Shown one piece after another: positions 17,438 through 25,735 of a stretch of 42,825 nucleotides of DNA; the first letter of the stretch is position 1, and each line of letters starts with the position of its first letter. Location: contig JAHENA010000015.1 of assembly GCA_024643405.1 (NCBI GenBank), positions 1 through 42,825 on the forward strand, read 5' to 3'. The stretch comes from Flavobacteriales bacterium (lineage in GTDB: Bacteria > Bacteroidota > Bacteroidia > Flavobacteriales > Flavobacteriaceae). The notes below the pieces were generated by a model, which did no database searches, had not been told where the DNA came from, and saw only the letters and a list, made by a program, of their open reading frames with translations. Both the position numbers and the translations under genes were made by a program.

Positions 17438-18481
17438 ATGAAAGATTTAAAATATTTGGCAGCCTTATCTATTCCAATAGTTGCTTCCATAGGACTCTAT
17501 TTTGGGGGTATTTATTCCTTTATCACCCCTGTTTTTGCATTCGTCATTATTCCTGTTTTAGAACTTATTTTCCCAGTTGACACCTTAAATTATTCACAAG
17601 AAGAATCTCAAAGCAGGCTAACAAACATCTTTTTTGATTGGTTATTATACATTAATTTGCCCATAGTCTTCGCATTGGTTGTTTATTCCTTATTCATCAT
17701 AAAATCTCATGAATTAGAAACTTATGAGTTTGTAGGTTTTGTTATTTCCCTTGGCATTGTGTTGGGCGTTAATGGTATTAATGTGGGCCATGAATTAGGT
17801 CACAGACAATCTACCAATGAGCGCTTTATTGGTAAGGCCCTATTGCTGCCAGCACTATATATGCACTTTTATATTGAACATAACTTTGGCCATCATTTAC
17901 ACGCGGCTACCAAAGAGGATCCCGCAACGGCGAGATTTAATCAAACGGTTTATGCCTTTTGGTTTAGTTCCATTATCAGGCAATACCTAAGCGCCTGGAA
18001 GATTCAAATGAAACTATTACAAAACCATCATTTATCGTTTTTGTCTGTGAAAAATGATATGTTTTGGTTTACACTTATACAAACCTTATACTTACATAGT
18101 GTTTATCTGATCTTTGGAAATAGTGGTTTTGTGTTTGCCTTCTTTTCAGCCATTACGGGATTTATCCTTTTGGAAACCGTCAACTATATAGAACACTATG
18201 GCTTGCTTAGGTTAAAAACACCTTCCGGGAGATATGAGCGTGTCAAAGAAATTCATTCTTGGAATTCCAATCACGTGATAGGAAGAATTGTCTTGTATGA
18301 ACTGACCAGACACAGTGACCACCATTACAAAACCTCCAAAAAATACCAAACATTAGAGTGTTATGATGAAAGTCCGCAAATGCCCTTTGGCTATCCAACG
18401 TCAATGGTTTTAGCTATGATTCCTCCTCTCTGGTTTCATATTATGAACAAACGGGTTCCACTAGAAATGATAGGCGCATAA
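17438..18481 (+). CDS. Alkane 1-monooxygenase (AlkB family membrane di-iron hydroxylase)
   Basis: 347 residues with several membrane segments in the first 110 residues and more at 160-240. All His boxes of the AlkB group are present: HELGH (118-122), EHNFGHH (147-153), the NYIEHYG box (H243) and HSDHH (292-296). The NYxEHYG motif separates AlkB-type hydroxylases from fatty-acid desaturases. The family hydroxylates terminal carbons of alkanes or other alkyl substrates using electrons from rubredoxin. No rubredoxin, rubredoxin reductase or alkane-pathway gene is adjacent, so growth on alkanes cannot be inferred; a role in lipid hydroxylation is equally possible. Confidence 0.9.
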   Translation: MKDLKYLAALSIPIVASIGLYFGGIYSFITPVFAFVIIPVLELIFPVDTLNYSQEESQSRLTNIFFDWLLYINLPIVFALVVYSLFIIKSHELETYEFVGFVISLGIVLGVNGINVGHELGHRQSTNERFIGKALLLPALYMHFYIEHNFGHHLHAATKEDPATARFNQTVYAFWFSSIIRQYLSAWKIQMKLLQNHHLSFLSVKNDMFWFTLIQTLYLHSVYLIFGNSGFVFAFFSAITGFILLETVNYIEHYGLLRLKTPSGRYERVKEIHSWNSNHVIGRIVLYELTRHSDHHYKTSKKYQTLECYDESPQMPFGYPTSMVLAMIPPLWFHIMNKRVPLEMIGA

Positions 18482-18506
18482 TTATTCCTTTTCATAAATA
18501 TCCTTT

Positions 18507-18514
18507 TATCTTTG
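18507..18514 (+). promoter_or_regulatory. -7 element of gltX
   Basis: TATCTTTG, full TAnnTTTG match, 18 bases upstream of the gltX ATG. Confidence 0.55.
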
Positions 18515-18532
18515 CACTCAAAATAACAAAAG

Positions 18533-20044
18533 ATGAGTAACCATGTTCGTGTGCGTTTTGCACCAAGCCCAACGGGTCCGCTTCATATTGGTGGTGTTCG
18601 TACAGCCTTATTTAATTATTTGTTTGCTAAGAAACATAACGGCACTTTCATTTTAAGAATTGAAGATACAGACCAAAACAGATATGTTGAAGGCGCGGAA
18701 CAATACATTGTTGATGCTTTAAACTGGTGCAACATTCCTTATGATGAAGGGCCAGGAAAAGATGGTGGATTTGGTCCTTACAGACAAAGCGAGCGCAAAG
18801 ACATCTATGCACAATATGCTGACCAATTAATTGCTTCAGGAAATGCTTATTACGCGTTTGATACTTCAGAGATATTAGACTTTCACAGGAAAGACCACGA
18901 GGAAAAAGGTAAAACTTTTATTTACAATTGGCACAATAGGGAAAAGCTTAGTAACTCCATATCACTTTCAAAAGAAGAGGTGAAAAAAAAGCTTTCTAAT
19001 GGTGAAGAATACGTTATTCGTTTTAAATCTCCTAAAGATGAAACTTTGCATTTAACAGATATTATTCGTGGAGAGATTACAATAGACACTAATATTTTAG
19101 ATGATAAAGTCCTATTTAAAAGCGATGGTATGCCAACCTATCATTTGGCTAATATTGTGGACGACCATTTAATGGAAATTACCCACGTGATTCGTGGTGA
19201 AGAATGGTTACCATCTTTGGCTTTACACCAACAGTTATACACTGCATTTGGGTGGGTGGCACCACAATTTGCGCATTTACCGCTCATTTTAAAACCAACC
19301 GGAAAAGGAAAACTAAGCAAGCGTGATGGTGATAAATTAGGCTTTCCGGTATTTCCTTTAGAATGGAAAGACCCACAAACAGCAGAAATATCAAGAGGAT
19401 ATAAGGAAGGTGGCTATTTTCCAGAAGCCATGATTAACTTTTTAGCATTTTTAGGGTGGAATCCCGGAACTGAACAAGAAATTTTCAACCTACCGGAACT
19501 TATCAACGCTTTTGAACTTGAGCGTGTACACAAAGCTGGCGCCCGTTTTGATCCTGAAAAAATTAAATGGTACAATCATCATTACATGCAGGAGCAAGAT
19601 AATGTTCAATTAGCAGAATCTTTTAAACAGCTTAAAGCGGAAATAAGCACTATTGATTTAGAATATATAGCAATGGTAGTAGCTATGGTTAAAGAGCGCG
19701 CAACCTTTGTAAATGACCTTTGGGATTTAAGTCATTACTTTTTTCAAGAACCAGAATCATATGATGAAAAAGCATCAAAAAAAGCATTCAAAGAAGGAAC
19801 CAAAGACCTAATGCTTCAATTAATTTCAATTATAAAGCCTATGGAAGACTTTACATTAGAAAATCTTCAAACACATATTAAGGGATGGATAACATCAAAC
19901 AAGATAGGGTTTGGCCAAGTGATGATGCCATTGCGTTTAGCGTTGGTAGGAGCCTTACAAGGTCCTGATGTATTTGATATCATGTATATGATTGGAAAAC
20001 AAGAAACTATAAAGCGAATAGAAAAAGCTATGGACTCTTTTTAA
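18533..20044 (+). CDS. gltX: Glutamate--tRNA ligase
   Basis: 503 residues. Class I signature PSPTGPLHIGG (residues 11-21, HIGG in place of HIGH) and KMSKS-type loop KLSKR (260-264). It charges tRNA-Glu. The window also encodes a GlnRS, so this enzyme is presumably discriminating, as expected when tRNA-Gln is charged directly. It has its own promoter 18 bases upstream. The stop overlaps the ATG of a 32-codon frame of uncertain meaning. Confidence 0.97.
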   Translation: MSNHVRVRFAPSPTGPLHIGGVRTALFNYLFAKKHNGTFILRIEDTDQNRYVEGAEQYIVDALNWCNIPYDEGPGKDGGFGPYRQSERKDIYAQYADQLIASGNAYYAFDTSEILDFHRKDHEEKGKTFIYNWHNREKLSNSISLSKEEVKKKLSNGEEYVIRFKSPKDETLHLTDIIRGEITIDTNILDDKVLFKSDGMPTYHLANIVDDHLMEITHVIRGEEWLPSLALHQQLYTAFGWVAPQFAHLPLILKPTGKGKLSKRDGDKLGFPVFPLEWKDPQTAEISRGYKEGGYFPEAMINFLAFLGWNPGTEQEIFNLPELINAFELERVHKAGARFDPEKIKWYNHHYMQEQDNVQLAESFKQLKAEISTIDLEYIAMVVAMVKERATFVNDLWDLSHYFFQEPESYDEKASKKAFKEGTKDLMLQLISIIKPMEDFTLENLQTHIKGWITSNKIGFGQVMMPLRLALVGALQGPDVFDIMYMIGKQETIKRIEKAMDSF

Positions 20045-20142
20045 TGGAGTTTGAAAAAGAAATCGCCCCCTCTAAATTCAGTATAGATTCCTTTCTTCTA
20101 AACTTTTATCATTTTCAGAATCCCTTAAGTTTAACATATTAA
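20044..20142 (+). CDS. Tiny ORF overlapping the gltX stop (32 aa, doubtful)
   Basis: An ATG shares the last base of the gltX TAA (TAATG), opening a 32-codon frame beginning MEFEKEIAPSKFSIDSF. I do not recognise the product. The stop/start overlap is the only argument for translation; it could be chance or the remnant of a longer gene. The remainder of the 225-base gap before the SPFH gene shows nothing I can name. Confidence 0.2.
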   Translation: MEFEKEIAPSKFSIDSFLLNFYHFQNPLSLTY

Positions 20143-20269
20143 GCCTCTTGAATATGATGGTTGATATCTTAAAAGGTAAAATGGATAATGTTTCATATAC
20201 CATGGTAAAACCCATAAAATATGACATAAATTTTGTAACTTAATCGTTCAAATTTTTTAACATAAAATC

Positions 20270-21208
20270 ATGAGTCAATTATTTATTCCAATCATTCTTT
20301 TTTTAGGACTAATCGTTTTAATTTCGTCCTTTTTTATAGTAAAACAACAAACGGCAGCTATTGTTGAGCGGTTTGGTCGTTTCAACAGTATTCGTCATTC
20401 TGGTCTTCAGTTAAAAATACCTTTAGTTGATAGAATTGCGGGCAAAGTGAGCTTAAAAATTACGCAACTAGATGTTATCATTGAAACTAAAACTTTAGAT
20501 GATGTATTTGTTAAACTCAAAGTCTCTGTGCAGTATAAGGTAATAAGAGAAAAAGTATATGATGCTTTTTATAAATTAGATTACCCACATGAGCAAATTA
20601 CATCCTATGTATTTGATGTGGTCAGAGCCGAAGTTCCTAAAATGAAACTGGACGATGTCTTTGTGAAAAAAGATGATATCGCAATTGCTGTTAAAACAGA
20701 ATTAAACGATGCCATGATGGAATATGGTTACGATATCATTAAAACTCTGGTTACTGATATTGATCCTGATGCACAAGTTAAAGCTGCCATGAATAGAATT
20801 AACGCAGCAGATAGAGAAAAAACAGCGGCACAATATGAAGGTGATGCTGCCAGAATATTAATTGTTGAAAAAGCAAAGGCTGAAGCTGAAAGCAAGCGCT
20901 TGCAAGGTCAAGGTATTGCAGATCAACGAAGAGAAATTGCGAGAGGTTTAGAAGAATCTGTGGAAGTATTGAACCGAGTCGGCATCAATTCACAAGAAGC
21001 TTCAGCGCTTATCGTAGTCACTCAACATTATGATACACTTCAGTCTTTAGGCCAAGAAACCAATAGTAATTTAATTTTACTGCCAAATGCACCACAAGCC
21101 GGTAGTCAAATGTTAAATGATATGGTTGCCAGTTTTACCGCCAGTAATCAAATTGGAGAAGCTATGAAAGAAGCAAAGAACAACAAAAGCAAAGGTAAGG
21201 GCAAGTAG
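20270..21208 (+). CDS. SPFH/Band 7 domain membrane protein (stomatin/HflC-like)
   Basis: 312 residues. One N-terminal membrane segment (about 4-24) is followed by the Band 7 domain (QQTAAIVERFGRF onward to about 190), an Ala/Glu-rich helical region (AADREKTAAQYEGDAARIL) and a Lys-rich tail. SPFH proteins oligomerise on membranes and scaffold proteases or lipid microdomains. No NfeD or FtsH-type partner is adjacent, so the client is unknown. A palindromic terminator follows. Confidence 0.9.
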   Translation: MSQLFIPIILFLGLIVLISSFFIVKQQTAAIVERFGRFNSIRHSGLQLKIPLVDRIAGKVSLKITQLDVIIETKTLDDVFVKLKVSVQYKVIREKVYDAFYKLDYPHEQITSYVFDVVRAEVPKMKLDDVFVKKDDIAIAVKTELNDAMMEYGYDIIKTLVTDIDPDAQVKAAMNRINAADREKTAAQYEGDAARILIVEKAKAEAESKRLQGQGIADQRREIARGLEESVEVLNRVGINSQEASALIVVTQHYDTLQSLGQETNSNLILLPNAPQAGSQMLNDMVASFTASNQIGEAMKEAKNNKSKGKGK

Positions 21209-21229
21209 TTAAGCCTTTCTAATACTGAT

Positions 21230-21259
21230 AAAACCTCTTAATAATTATTAAGAGGTTTT
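21230..21259. terminator. Bidirectional terminator, perfect 30-bp palindrome
   Basis: AAAACCTCTTAAT (21230-21242) pairs with ATTAAGAGGTTTT (21247-21259) around AATT, so the whole 30 bp is self-complementary. It serves the SPFH gene and touches the stop codon of the converging GNAT-like gene. Confidence 0.85.
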
Positions 21260-22419
21260 TATTTTTTAAAAGGGCGTCTTTCCTCCCATTTTTGTGTAGG
21301 ATTCATGAGATTGAATATCTGTTTTAAAAGGGCATTCACAAATCTATTCGTATATTTTAAATAGATAAACATTGTTTCTGGTTGAGCCCCAACAGAACTT
21401 TTAATTTCCATAGCCGTTCTGGCATATACAACCGACTCAAATTGATTATTAATTGCATACGCCGCCATATCATAAAGCATATTTAAATACAATTGATTGC
21501 TGTGTTGATGCTCTGAATCATAGCCTAAAAAATAGGTTTCTAAAGATTTATTATTTAAGATTAAAGTATAAAAACCAATGAGTTCATTATTTAAATAATA
21601 TCCAAAAACCTTAAAATCATCTAACAGATATTCTTTTAATATTAAAAAATGTTTTTTTGGCAATATAAACGTATTAAAAGAGGCATTTTTAGAAACGTTC
21701 TTGTACAGTTTATATAAATCAATGGAGTGTGTTTTTATCTCTTCAATATTTAATTCCTTTGTAATAATATTTTGTCTTTTTTCTCTCGCCCGATTAAATC
21801 TTGATCTATACTTCGTTGTCATATCAGCAACATAATCCTGAGTGCTCAACCAATTTTTCCTCGGTTTCATAATCATATTCGGCTGAACCTGCATTTTATA
21901 AAACTTTTTAGACTCAAAAACAGACTGTTCTAAATGAATGGAATCATTTTTAAAGTAATCTTTAAAAAGAATTAAACGTATTTTTCGGTTCCTTTTTAAT
22001 TTTATCCACTTGGTTAATTCATCGCAAGCTTCAAATATTTTTTCTATAAATTGTGTTTGAGAAATCTTTGTCTGATTAACAAAAATACCGTGTTGCCCTG
22101 TATGGGTCAAATTACCCACCACCAAAATGTTTCCTTTTAAAAACTTTGAAAGTGTGTTTTGAAGTGCCTCTTTAAAACGGGGAGCACCTTCGTGTCTAAA
22201 CATATCCCTTAAATACAGTTGTACTCTTTGAATCACGGCCACTCCAACAAGTTCAGTTTGGTTAAACACGCCAACATAATACACACATATAGAGTTAGGA
22301 CAAGCCTTTTCAAATGCTTCTAAGTAATGGGTTTGTAAAAAAATATCGTGATGCGTCAATCCGTTCCATTCGTTTATTGGAAGGTCTTTAACTGTGGTAT
22401 ATATTTTAAATTCTATCAA
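21259..22419 (-). CDS. GNAT/FemAB-like acyltransferase (Acetyltransf_6 type)
   Basis: 386 residues, soluble. The N-terminal half contains WNGLTHHDIFLQTHYLEAFE and VGVAVIQRVQLYLRD; the C-terminal GNAT-like half contains FGYYLNNELIGFYTLILN and YFLGYDSEHQHSNQLYLNM. This double-fold arrangement resembles proteins annotated as GNAT N-acetyltransferase or FemAB-like peptidoglycan biosynthesis proteins. The acceptor is unknown. The stop overlaps the terminator palindrome shared with the SPFH gene. A separate terminator lies between it and the upstream DUF1761 gene, so it should have its own promoter, which I could not locate. Confidence 0.65.
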   Translation of the reverse strand: MIEFKIYTTVKDLPINEWNGLTHHDIFLQTHYLEAFEKACPNSICVYYVGVFNQTELVGVAVIQRVQLYLRDMFRHEGAPRFKEALQNTLSKFLKGNILVVGNLTHTGQHGIFVNQTKISQTQFIEKIFEACDELTKWIKLKRNRKIRLILFKDYFKNDSIHLEQSVFESKKFYKMQVQPNMIMKPRKNWLSTQDYVADMTTKYRSRFNRAREKRQNIITKELNIEEIKTHSIDLYKLYKNVSKNASFNTFILPKKHFLILKEYLLDDFKVFGYYLNNELIGFYTLILNNKSLETYFLGYDSEHQHSNQLYLNMLYDMAAYAINNQFESVVYARTAMEIKSSVGAQPETMFIYLKYTNRFVNALLKQIFNLMNPTQKWEERRPFKK

Positions 22420-22420
22420 A

Positions 22421-22460
22421 TTAAAAAAATAAAGACTGAAAACTTAAGTCATCAGTCTTT
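22421..22460 (-). terminator. Terminator of the DUF1761 gene
   Basis: On the minus strand a 9-bp stem AAAGACTGA/TCAGTCTTT (arms 22452-22460 and 22431-22439) is followed by a T-rich run at 22430-22421. There is no T-run on the other side, so it is one-directional. Confidence 0.7.
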
Positions 22461-22483
22461 AAAAATAAAAAAAGGTTACAATA

Positions 22484-22966
22484 TTATTTCCACCCACAAA
22501 TTATAGCGCCCATTACCGTTAGTGTAACTATCCAGTAACCACTATTAATTAATATATATTTAGCGCCTTTACGTTCAAACAAGGCATTAGTTCCTATGAT
22601 TGGAAGCGCAATAAACAACCCAGCGATTAAACCGTGAAGCGCACCGTGTTTAAAGGTTCTGAAAGCATCACCATAATCAGCCATAAAAGCTTCATAAGAA
22701 GGTAGGGCTGTTGTAGGGTCTCCACCAACCATACCCATTGCTCCCATTTGATGAATAACAATAGTTGGTAATATAAAAGCCAGCATAAAGGCAAATAGAA
22801 GTGCTAAAACAAGTGTTTTAACCATGTTTCCTCCCTTAATTTGTTCTTCGGTAACCCCTGCCGCTTTCATCCATGCATTTCCAAAGACTTTCGGGTTATA
22901 CCAAACAAACCCAATAAACAATGCTGAGACTGCTGCTACAAGAATAGCTAAAAAATTCAATTCCAT
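22484..22966 (-). CDS. DUF1761 family membrane protein
   Basis: 160 residues with four predicted membrane helices (about 5-25, 48-70, 106-126 and 137-157). The first helix ends in FVWYNPKVFGNAWMK and is followed by a short loop, the signature of the DUF1761 family. The family has no assigned function. It is a single gene closed by its own terminator. A near-match to the -7 element (TATATTTA) lies about 26 bases upstream. Confidence 0.85.
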   Translation of the reverse strand: MELNFLAILVAAVSALFIGFVWYNPKVFGNAWMKAAGVTEEQIKGGNMVKTLVLALLFAFMLAFILPTIVIHQMGAMGMVGGDPTTALPSYEAFMADYGDAFRTFKHGALHGLIAGLFIALPIIGTNALFERKGAKYILINSGYWIVTLTVMGAIICGWK

Positions 22967-23063
22967 AATATTATCGTTTTAGTTAGAATTTAAATATAGT
23001 TAAAATTCTAATATCTGTGCTTTTTATCGCTTTGTAAATCAACTATTAAAAAGACGCTTCTTT

Positions 23064-25112
23064 TTAGATAGCAGAAGCCTCAGCGACCAACAGGGCATCC
23101 GTATCTTCTAACCCCTTTTGAATAAAAGCCTCTATTTTAGCATTTGTTTTAAGACCGCCTTTTAGTAACACCCCTAAAGTAATCATTGTGGCAATCCTTG
23201 TTCCAACCTTTTTAGCGGCCGTTGAAAACAAAGGCTCCAAATCCTCATAACTCACATTTTTAGCAAGTTCCTGAATTTCAGTTTTTGCTTTTAACTGTTT
23301 AGCCTTTGGTAAATTTGTGTACTTTTTGCCTAATTGCTGAATGACATCCAAGGGTTTTCTCTGTGGTTGATTTTGGTCGTTTTTTACTTGGTTTTGACCA
23401 TCCTTTGATACTGGTTTATTTGAAGTTTGTATGGATTCCTCTTGTTTTGCCCAAGTATCGCGCAACCCGACCGTCTTATTGAAAACTAATTTAGTTGAGG
23501 TTGAATCTTTATCAACATTAAAATAGCCTAAACGCTGAAACTGAAACCTGTCGCCAACTTTAGCTTCTGATAAACTTGGTTCAACATAGGCTTGGATAAC
23601 TTTTAGGGAATTTGGATTGATAAACTCCATAAAGTTTTTGTCCTGATGAGTATCTGGAGATTCATCCATAAACAATCTATCATATTCTCTTACTTCCGCT
23701 TTTATGGCGTGTTTTATTGAAACCCAGTGCAAAGTGCCTTTTACTTTTCTTAAACTAGCCTCAGTATCTGTTCCGCTTAAACTATCAGAATCATAAGTGC
23801 AGTGAATTTCTGTAATATTTCCATTCGCATCCTTTACAACACTTTCTCCCCTAATGATATAAGCATTTTTAAGACGCACTTCTTTACCTAAGGCCAACCT
23901 AAAATATTTACTATTAGCGACTTCTTTAAAATCATCTCTTTCTATATATAATTCTTTTGAAAAAGGCACCTTTCTAAAGCCTGTGGTTTCATCTTCCTGA
24001 TTATTCTCTGCTTCCAACCACTCTTCTTTTCCTTCAGGATAATTAGTAATAATTAGCTTTATAGGATCTAAAACAGCCATCACACGTGGGGCTATTTTGT
24101 TTAAATCTTCACGAATACAAAATTCTAAAAGGGACACATCAATCACATTGTCACGCTTAGCAACACCAACCGTTTCAACAAACTTTCTAATCGCTGTAGG
24201 GGTATATCCTCTTCGTCTCAAACCAGAAATAGTAGGCATTCGCGGATCGTCCCAACCGTTTACAACGCCGTCTTCGACTAATTGCAGCAACTTACGTTTA
24301 CTCATAATGGTATAACTAAGGTTTAAGCGTGCAAACTCACGTTGCTTAGGCCTTACCGTATTATCAACTACAACCTGGTCTAAAAACCAATCATAAAGCT
24401 CTCTATGGGGTTTAAATTCCAAAGAACACAATGAATGCGAAATTGATTCTACATAATCACTTTCTCCATGTGTCCAATCATACATAGGGTAAATACACCA
24501 CGTATCACCTGTTCTGTGGTGGTGCTTTTTTAAAATGCGGTACATAATTGGATCCCGCATCAACATATTGGGGTGTTGCATATCAATTTTTGCTCTAAGA
24601 ATATGCGCTCCTTCCTCGAATTCACCATTTTTCATCCGGTTGAACAAATCAAGATTCTCTTTAACACTTCTGTTTCTGAAAGGACTATCAACTCCTGGTT
24701 GTGTTGGGGTGCCTTTTTGATCAGCCATAGCTTCTGAAGATTGAGAATCAATATAGGCTTTTCCTTCTTTAATTAACTTAACCGCCCAATCATATAGTTG
24801 TTGAAAGTAATCTGAAGAATATAATTCCTTGTCCCAGGAATATCCCAGCCACGACACATCTTCTTTAATGGCATCCACATATTCTTGCTCCTCTTTTGCG
24901 GGGTTGGTATCATCAAAACGCAGGTTCACAGGTGCGTTGTATTTTTCTCCTAAACCAAAACTAATGCCAATGGCTTTTGTATGCCCAATATGTAAATACC
25001 CGTTAGGCTCTGGAGGAAAACGAAAACGCAGCTCGTTTTTATCCATTCCTTTTGATAAATCTTCTTCAATGATTTGCTCTAAAAAATTTAGAGGTTTTTT
25101 TTCTTCAGACAT
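23064..25112 (-). CDS. glnS: Glutamine--tRNA ligase / YqeY domain fusion protein
   Basis: 682 residues, longer than ordinary GlnRS (about 555). Class I motifs are PPEPNGYLHIGH (HIGH at 41-44) and IMSKR (269-273), followed by the two beta-barrel anticodon-binding domains to about residue 560. A polar Gln/Asn/Lys linker (about 570-600) leads to a C-terminal YqeY/GatB-tail-like helical domain containing LFSTAAKKVGTRIATMI and NAKIEAFIQKGLED. It charges tRNA-Gln directly; the YqeY-like domain resembles the tRNA-binding tail of GatB and probably helps hold tRNA-Gln. This fusion is known in Bacteroidota. It is divergent from folB, with promoter elements back to back. Confidence 0.95.
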   Translation of the reverse strand: MSEEKKPLNFLEQIIEEDLSKGMDKNELRFRFPPEPNGYLHIGHTKAIGISFGLGEKYNAPVNLRFDDTNPAKEEQEYVDAIKEDVSWLGYSWDKELYSSDYFQQLYDWAVKLIKEGKAYIDSQSSEAMADQKGTPTQPGVDSPFRNRSVKENLDLFNRMKNGEFEEGAHILRAKIDMQHPNMLMRDPIMYRILKKHHHRTGDTWCIYPMYDWTHGESDYVESISHSLCSLEFKPHRELYDWFLDQVVVDNTVRPKQREFARLNLSYTIMSKRKLLQLVEDGVVNGWDDPRMPTISGLRRRGYTPTAIRKFVETVGVAKRDNVIDVSLLEFCIREDLNKIAPRVMAVLDPIKLIITNYPEGKEEWLEAENNQEDETTGFRKVPFSKELYIERDDFKEVANSKYFRLALGKEVRLKNAYIIRGESVVKDANGNITEIHCTYDSDSLSGTDTEASLRKVKGTLHWVSIKHAIKAEVREYDRLFMDESPDTHQDKNFMEFINPNSLKVIQAYVEPSLSEAKVGDRFQFQRLGYFNVDKDSTSTKLVFNKTVGLRDTWAKQEESIQTSNKPVSKDGQNQVKNDQNQPQRKPLDVIQQLGKKYTNLPKAKQLKAKTEIQELAKNVSYEDLEPLFSTAAKKVGTRIATMITLGVLLKGGLKTNAKIEAFIQKGLEDTDALLVAEASAI

Positions 25113-25174
25113 AAAACAATAGCTAGTTACTAGTTTATGATTTTAAATGATACCTATTAATCAAAAATATTGTG

Positions 25175-25182
25175 CAAAATTA
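25175..25182 (-). promoter_or_regulatory. -7 element of glnS
   Basis: TAATTTTG on the minus strand, full TAnnTTTG match, 62 bases upstream of the glnS ATG and only 2 bp from the opposing folB element. Confidence 0.5.
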
Positions 25183-25184
25183 GG

Positions 25185-25192
25185 TAATTTTG
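25185..25192 (+). promoter_or_regulatory. -7 element of folB
   Basis: TAATTTTG, full TAnnTTTG match, 20 bases upstream of the ATG at 25213. It decides the folB start: the longer frame's ATG at 25147 lies upstream of this promoter. Confidence 0.55.
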
Positions 25193-25212
25193 ATGACTTA
25201 AAAAGCCATACA

Positions 25213-25575
25213 ATGGGAATTATAAAAGTTGAAAATATACGCGTGTTCGCACATCATGGTTGTCTTCATGAAGAAACAAAAATAGGCAGTGATTATCGCG
25301 TGGATTTAAAAATAGAAGCCAACTTACAAACCTCAGCAAAATCTGATAAGCTTATTGATACCGTGGACTATGTTTTATTAAACAAAATTGTAAGAGACGA
25401 GATGGGTAAACCCTCCTATCTTTTAGAAACCGTTGGTAAACGTATTTTAGATAGAATTTTTAAAGAATCTGAAATGGTAAAAAAAGCAACCGTGTGGGTA
25501 AGTAAATTGAATCCACCAATTGGAGGCGATGTTGAAAAAGTAACGATTAAAATGACCGATAAACGTAAAAAGTGA
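25213..25575 (+). CDS. folB: Dihydroneopterin aldolase
   Basis: 120 residues, the normal FolB length, from the ATG at 25213 (MGIIKVENIRVFAHHGCLHEE region). The frame is open to 25147, but that start precedes the promoter element and adds 22 residues not found in the family. Recognisable features are the AHHGC substrate motif near the N-terminus (HGxxxxE), the TVDYVLL block, ETVGKRILD and the C-terminal NPPIGGDVEKVTI. It splits 7,8-dihydroneopterin into 6-hydroxymethyl-dihydropterin and glycolaldehyde in folate synthesis. tRNA-Cys follows 49 bases later with its own promoter. Confidence 0.93.
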   Translation: MGIIKVENIRVFAHHGCLHEETKIGSDYRVDLKIEANLQTSAKSDKLIDTVDYVLLNKIVRDEMGKPSYLLETVGKRILDRIFKESEMVKKATVWVSKLNPPIGGDVEKVTIKMTDKRKK

Positions 25576-25604
25576 TTTATAGTAAGAAAAACTCCATTTT
25601 TTTT

Positions 25605-25612
25605 TATATTTG
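25605..25612 (+). promoter_or_regulatory. -7 element of tRNA-Cys
   Basis: TATATTTG, full TAnnTTTG match, 12 bases before the first base of the mature tRNA. Confidence 0.6.
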
Positions 25613-25624
25613 CACTTAGAAAAA

Positions 25625-25695
25625 GGCGTTGTGGCCGAGTGGCTAGGCAGAGGTCTGCAAAACCTTCTACAGCGGTTCGAATCCGCTCGACGCCT
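25625..25695 (+). tRNA. tRNA-Cys (GCA)
   Basis: 71 nt cloverleaf. Acceptor GGCGTTG (25625-25631) pairs with CGACGCC (25688-25694) with one T-G pair; the discriminator base is T. The anticodon loop CTGCAAA has GCA at 25657-25659, and the T arm contains GGTTCGAATCC. CCA is not encoded. A promoter element lies 12 bases upstream and a hairpin terminator starts 5 bases downstream. Confidence 0.97.
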
Positions 25696-25700
25696 CTATA

Positions 25701-25735
25701 AAACCTTCAGATTATTCTGAGGGTTTTTCTTTTAT
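25701..25735 (+). terminator. Terminator of tRNA-Cys
   Basis: AAACCTTCAGA (25701-25711) pairs with TCTGAGGGTTT (25716-25726) with one T-G pair, followed by a T-rich run. It overlaps the end of the converging LysE gene. Confidence 0.75.

Noticed and set aside
18272..19189. Two more CACGTG hexamers (18272-18277, 19184-19189) as parS sites
   Set aside because: The flanks do not match parS (AATCACGTGATA and ACCCACGTGATT), and both lie inside coding sequence.
20154..20243. 29-codon frame (MMVDILKGKMDNVSYTMV...) between gltX and the SPFH gene
   Set aside because: Not recognised, no promoter or coupling, and in a different frame from the small ORF at 20044; could be a remnant but I cannot support it.
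22993..23000. TATATTTA upstream of the DUF1761 gene as a promoter element
   Set aside because: Misses the conserved final G of TAnnTTTG; too weak to list as a feature.
25147..25212. 22-residue N-terminal extension of FolB
   Set aside because: The extension lies across the promoter element and is absent from the family; the ATG at 25213 gives normal length.
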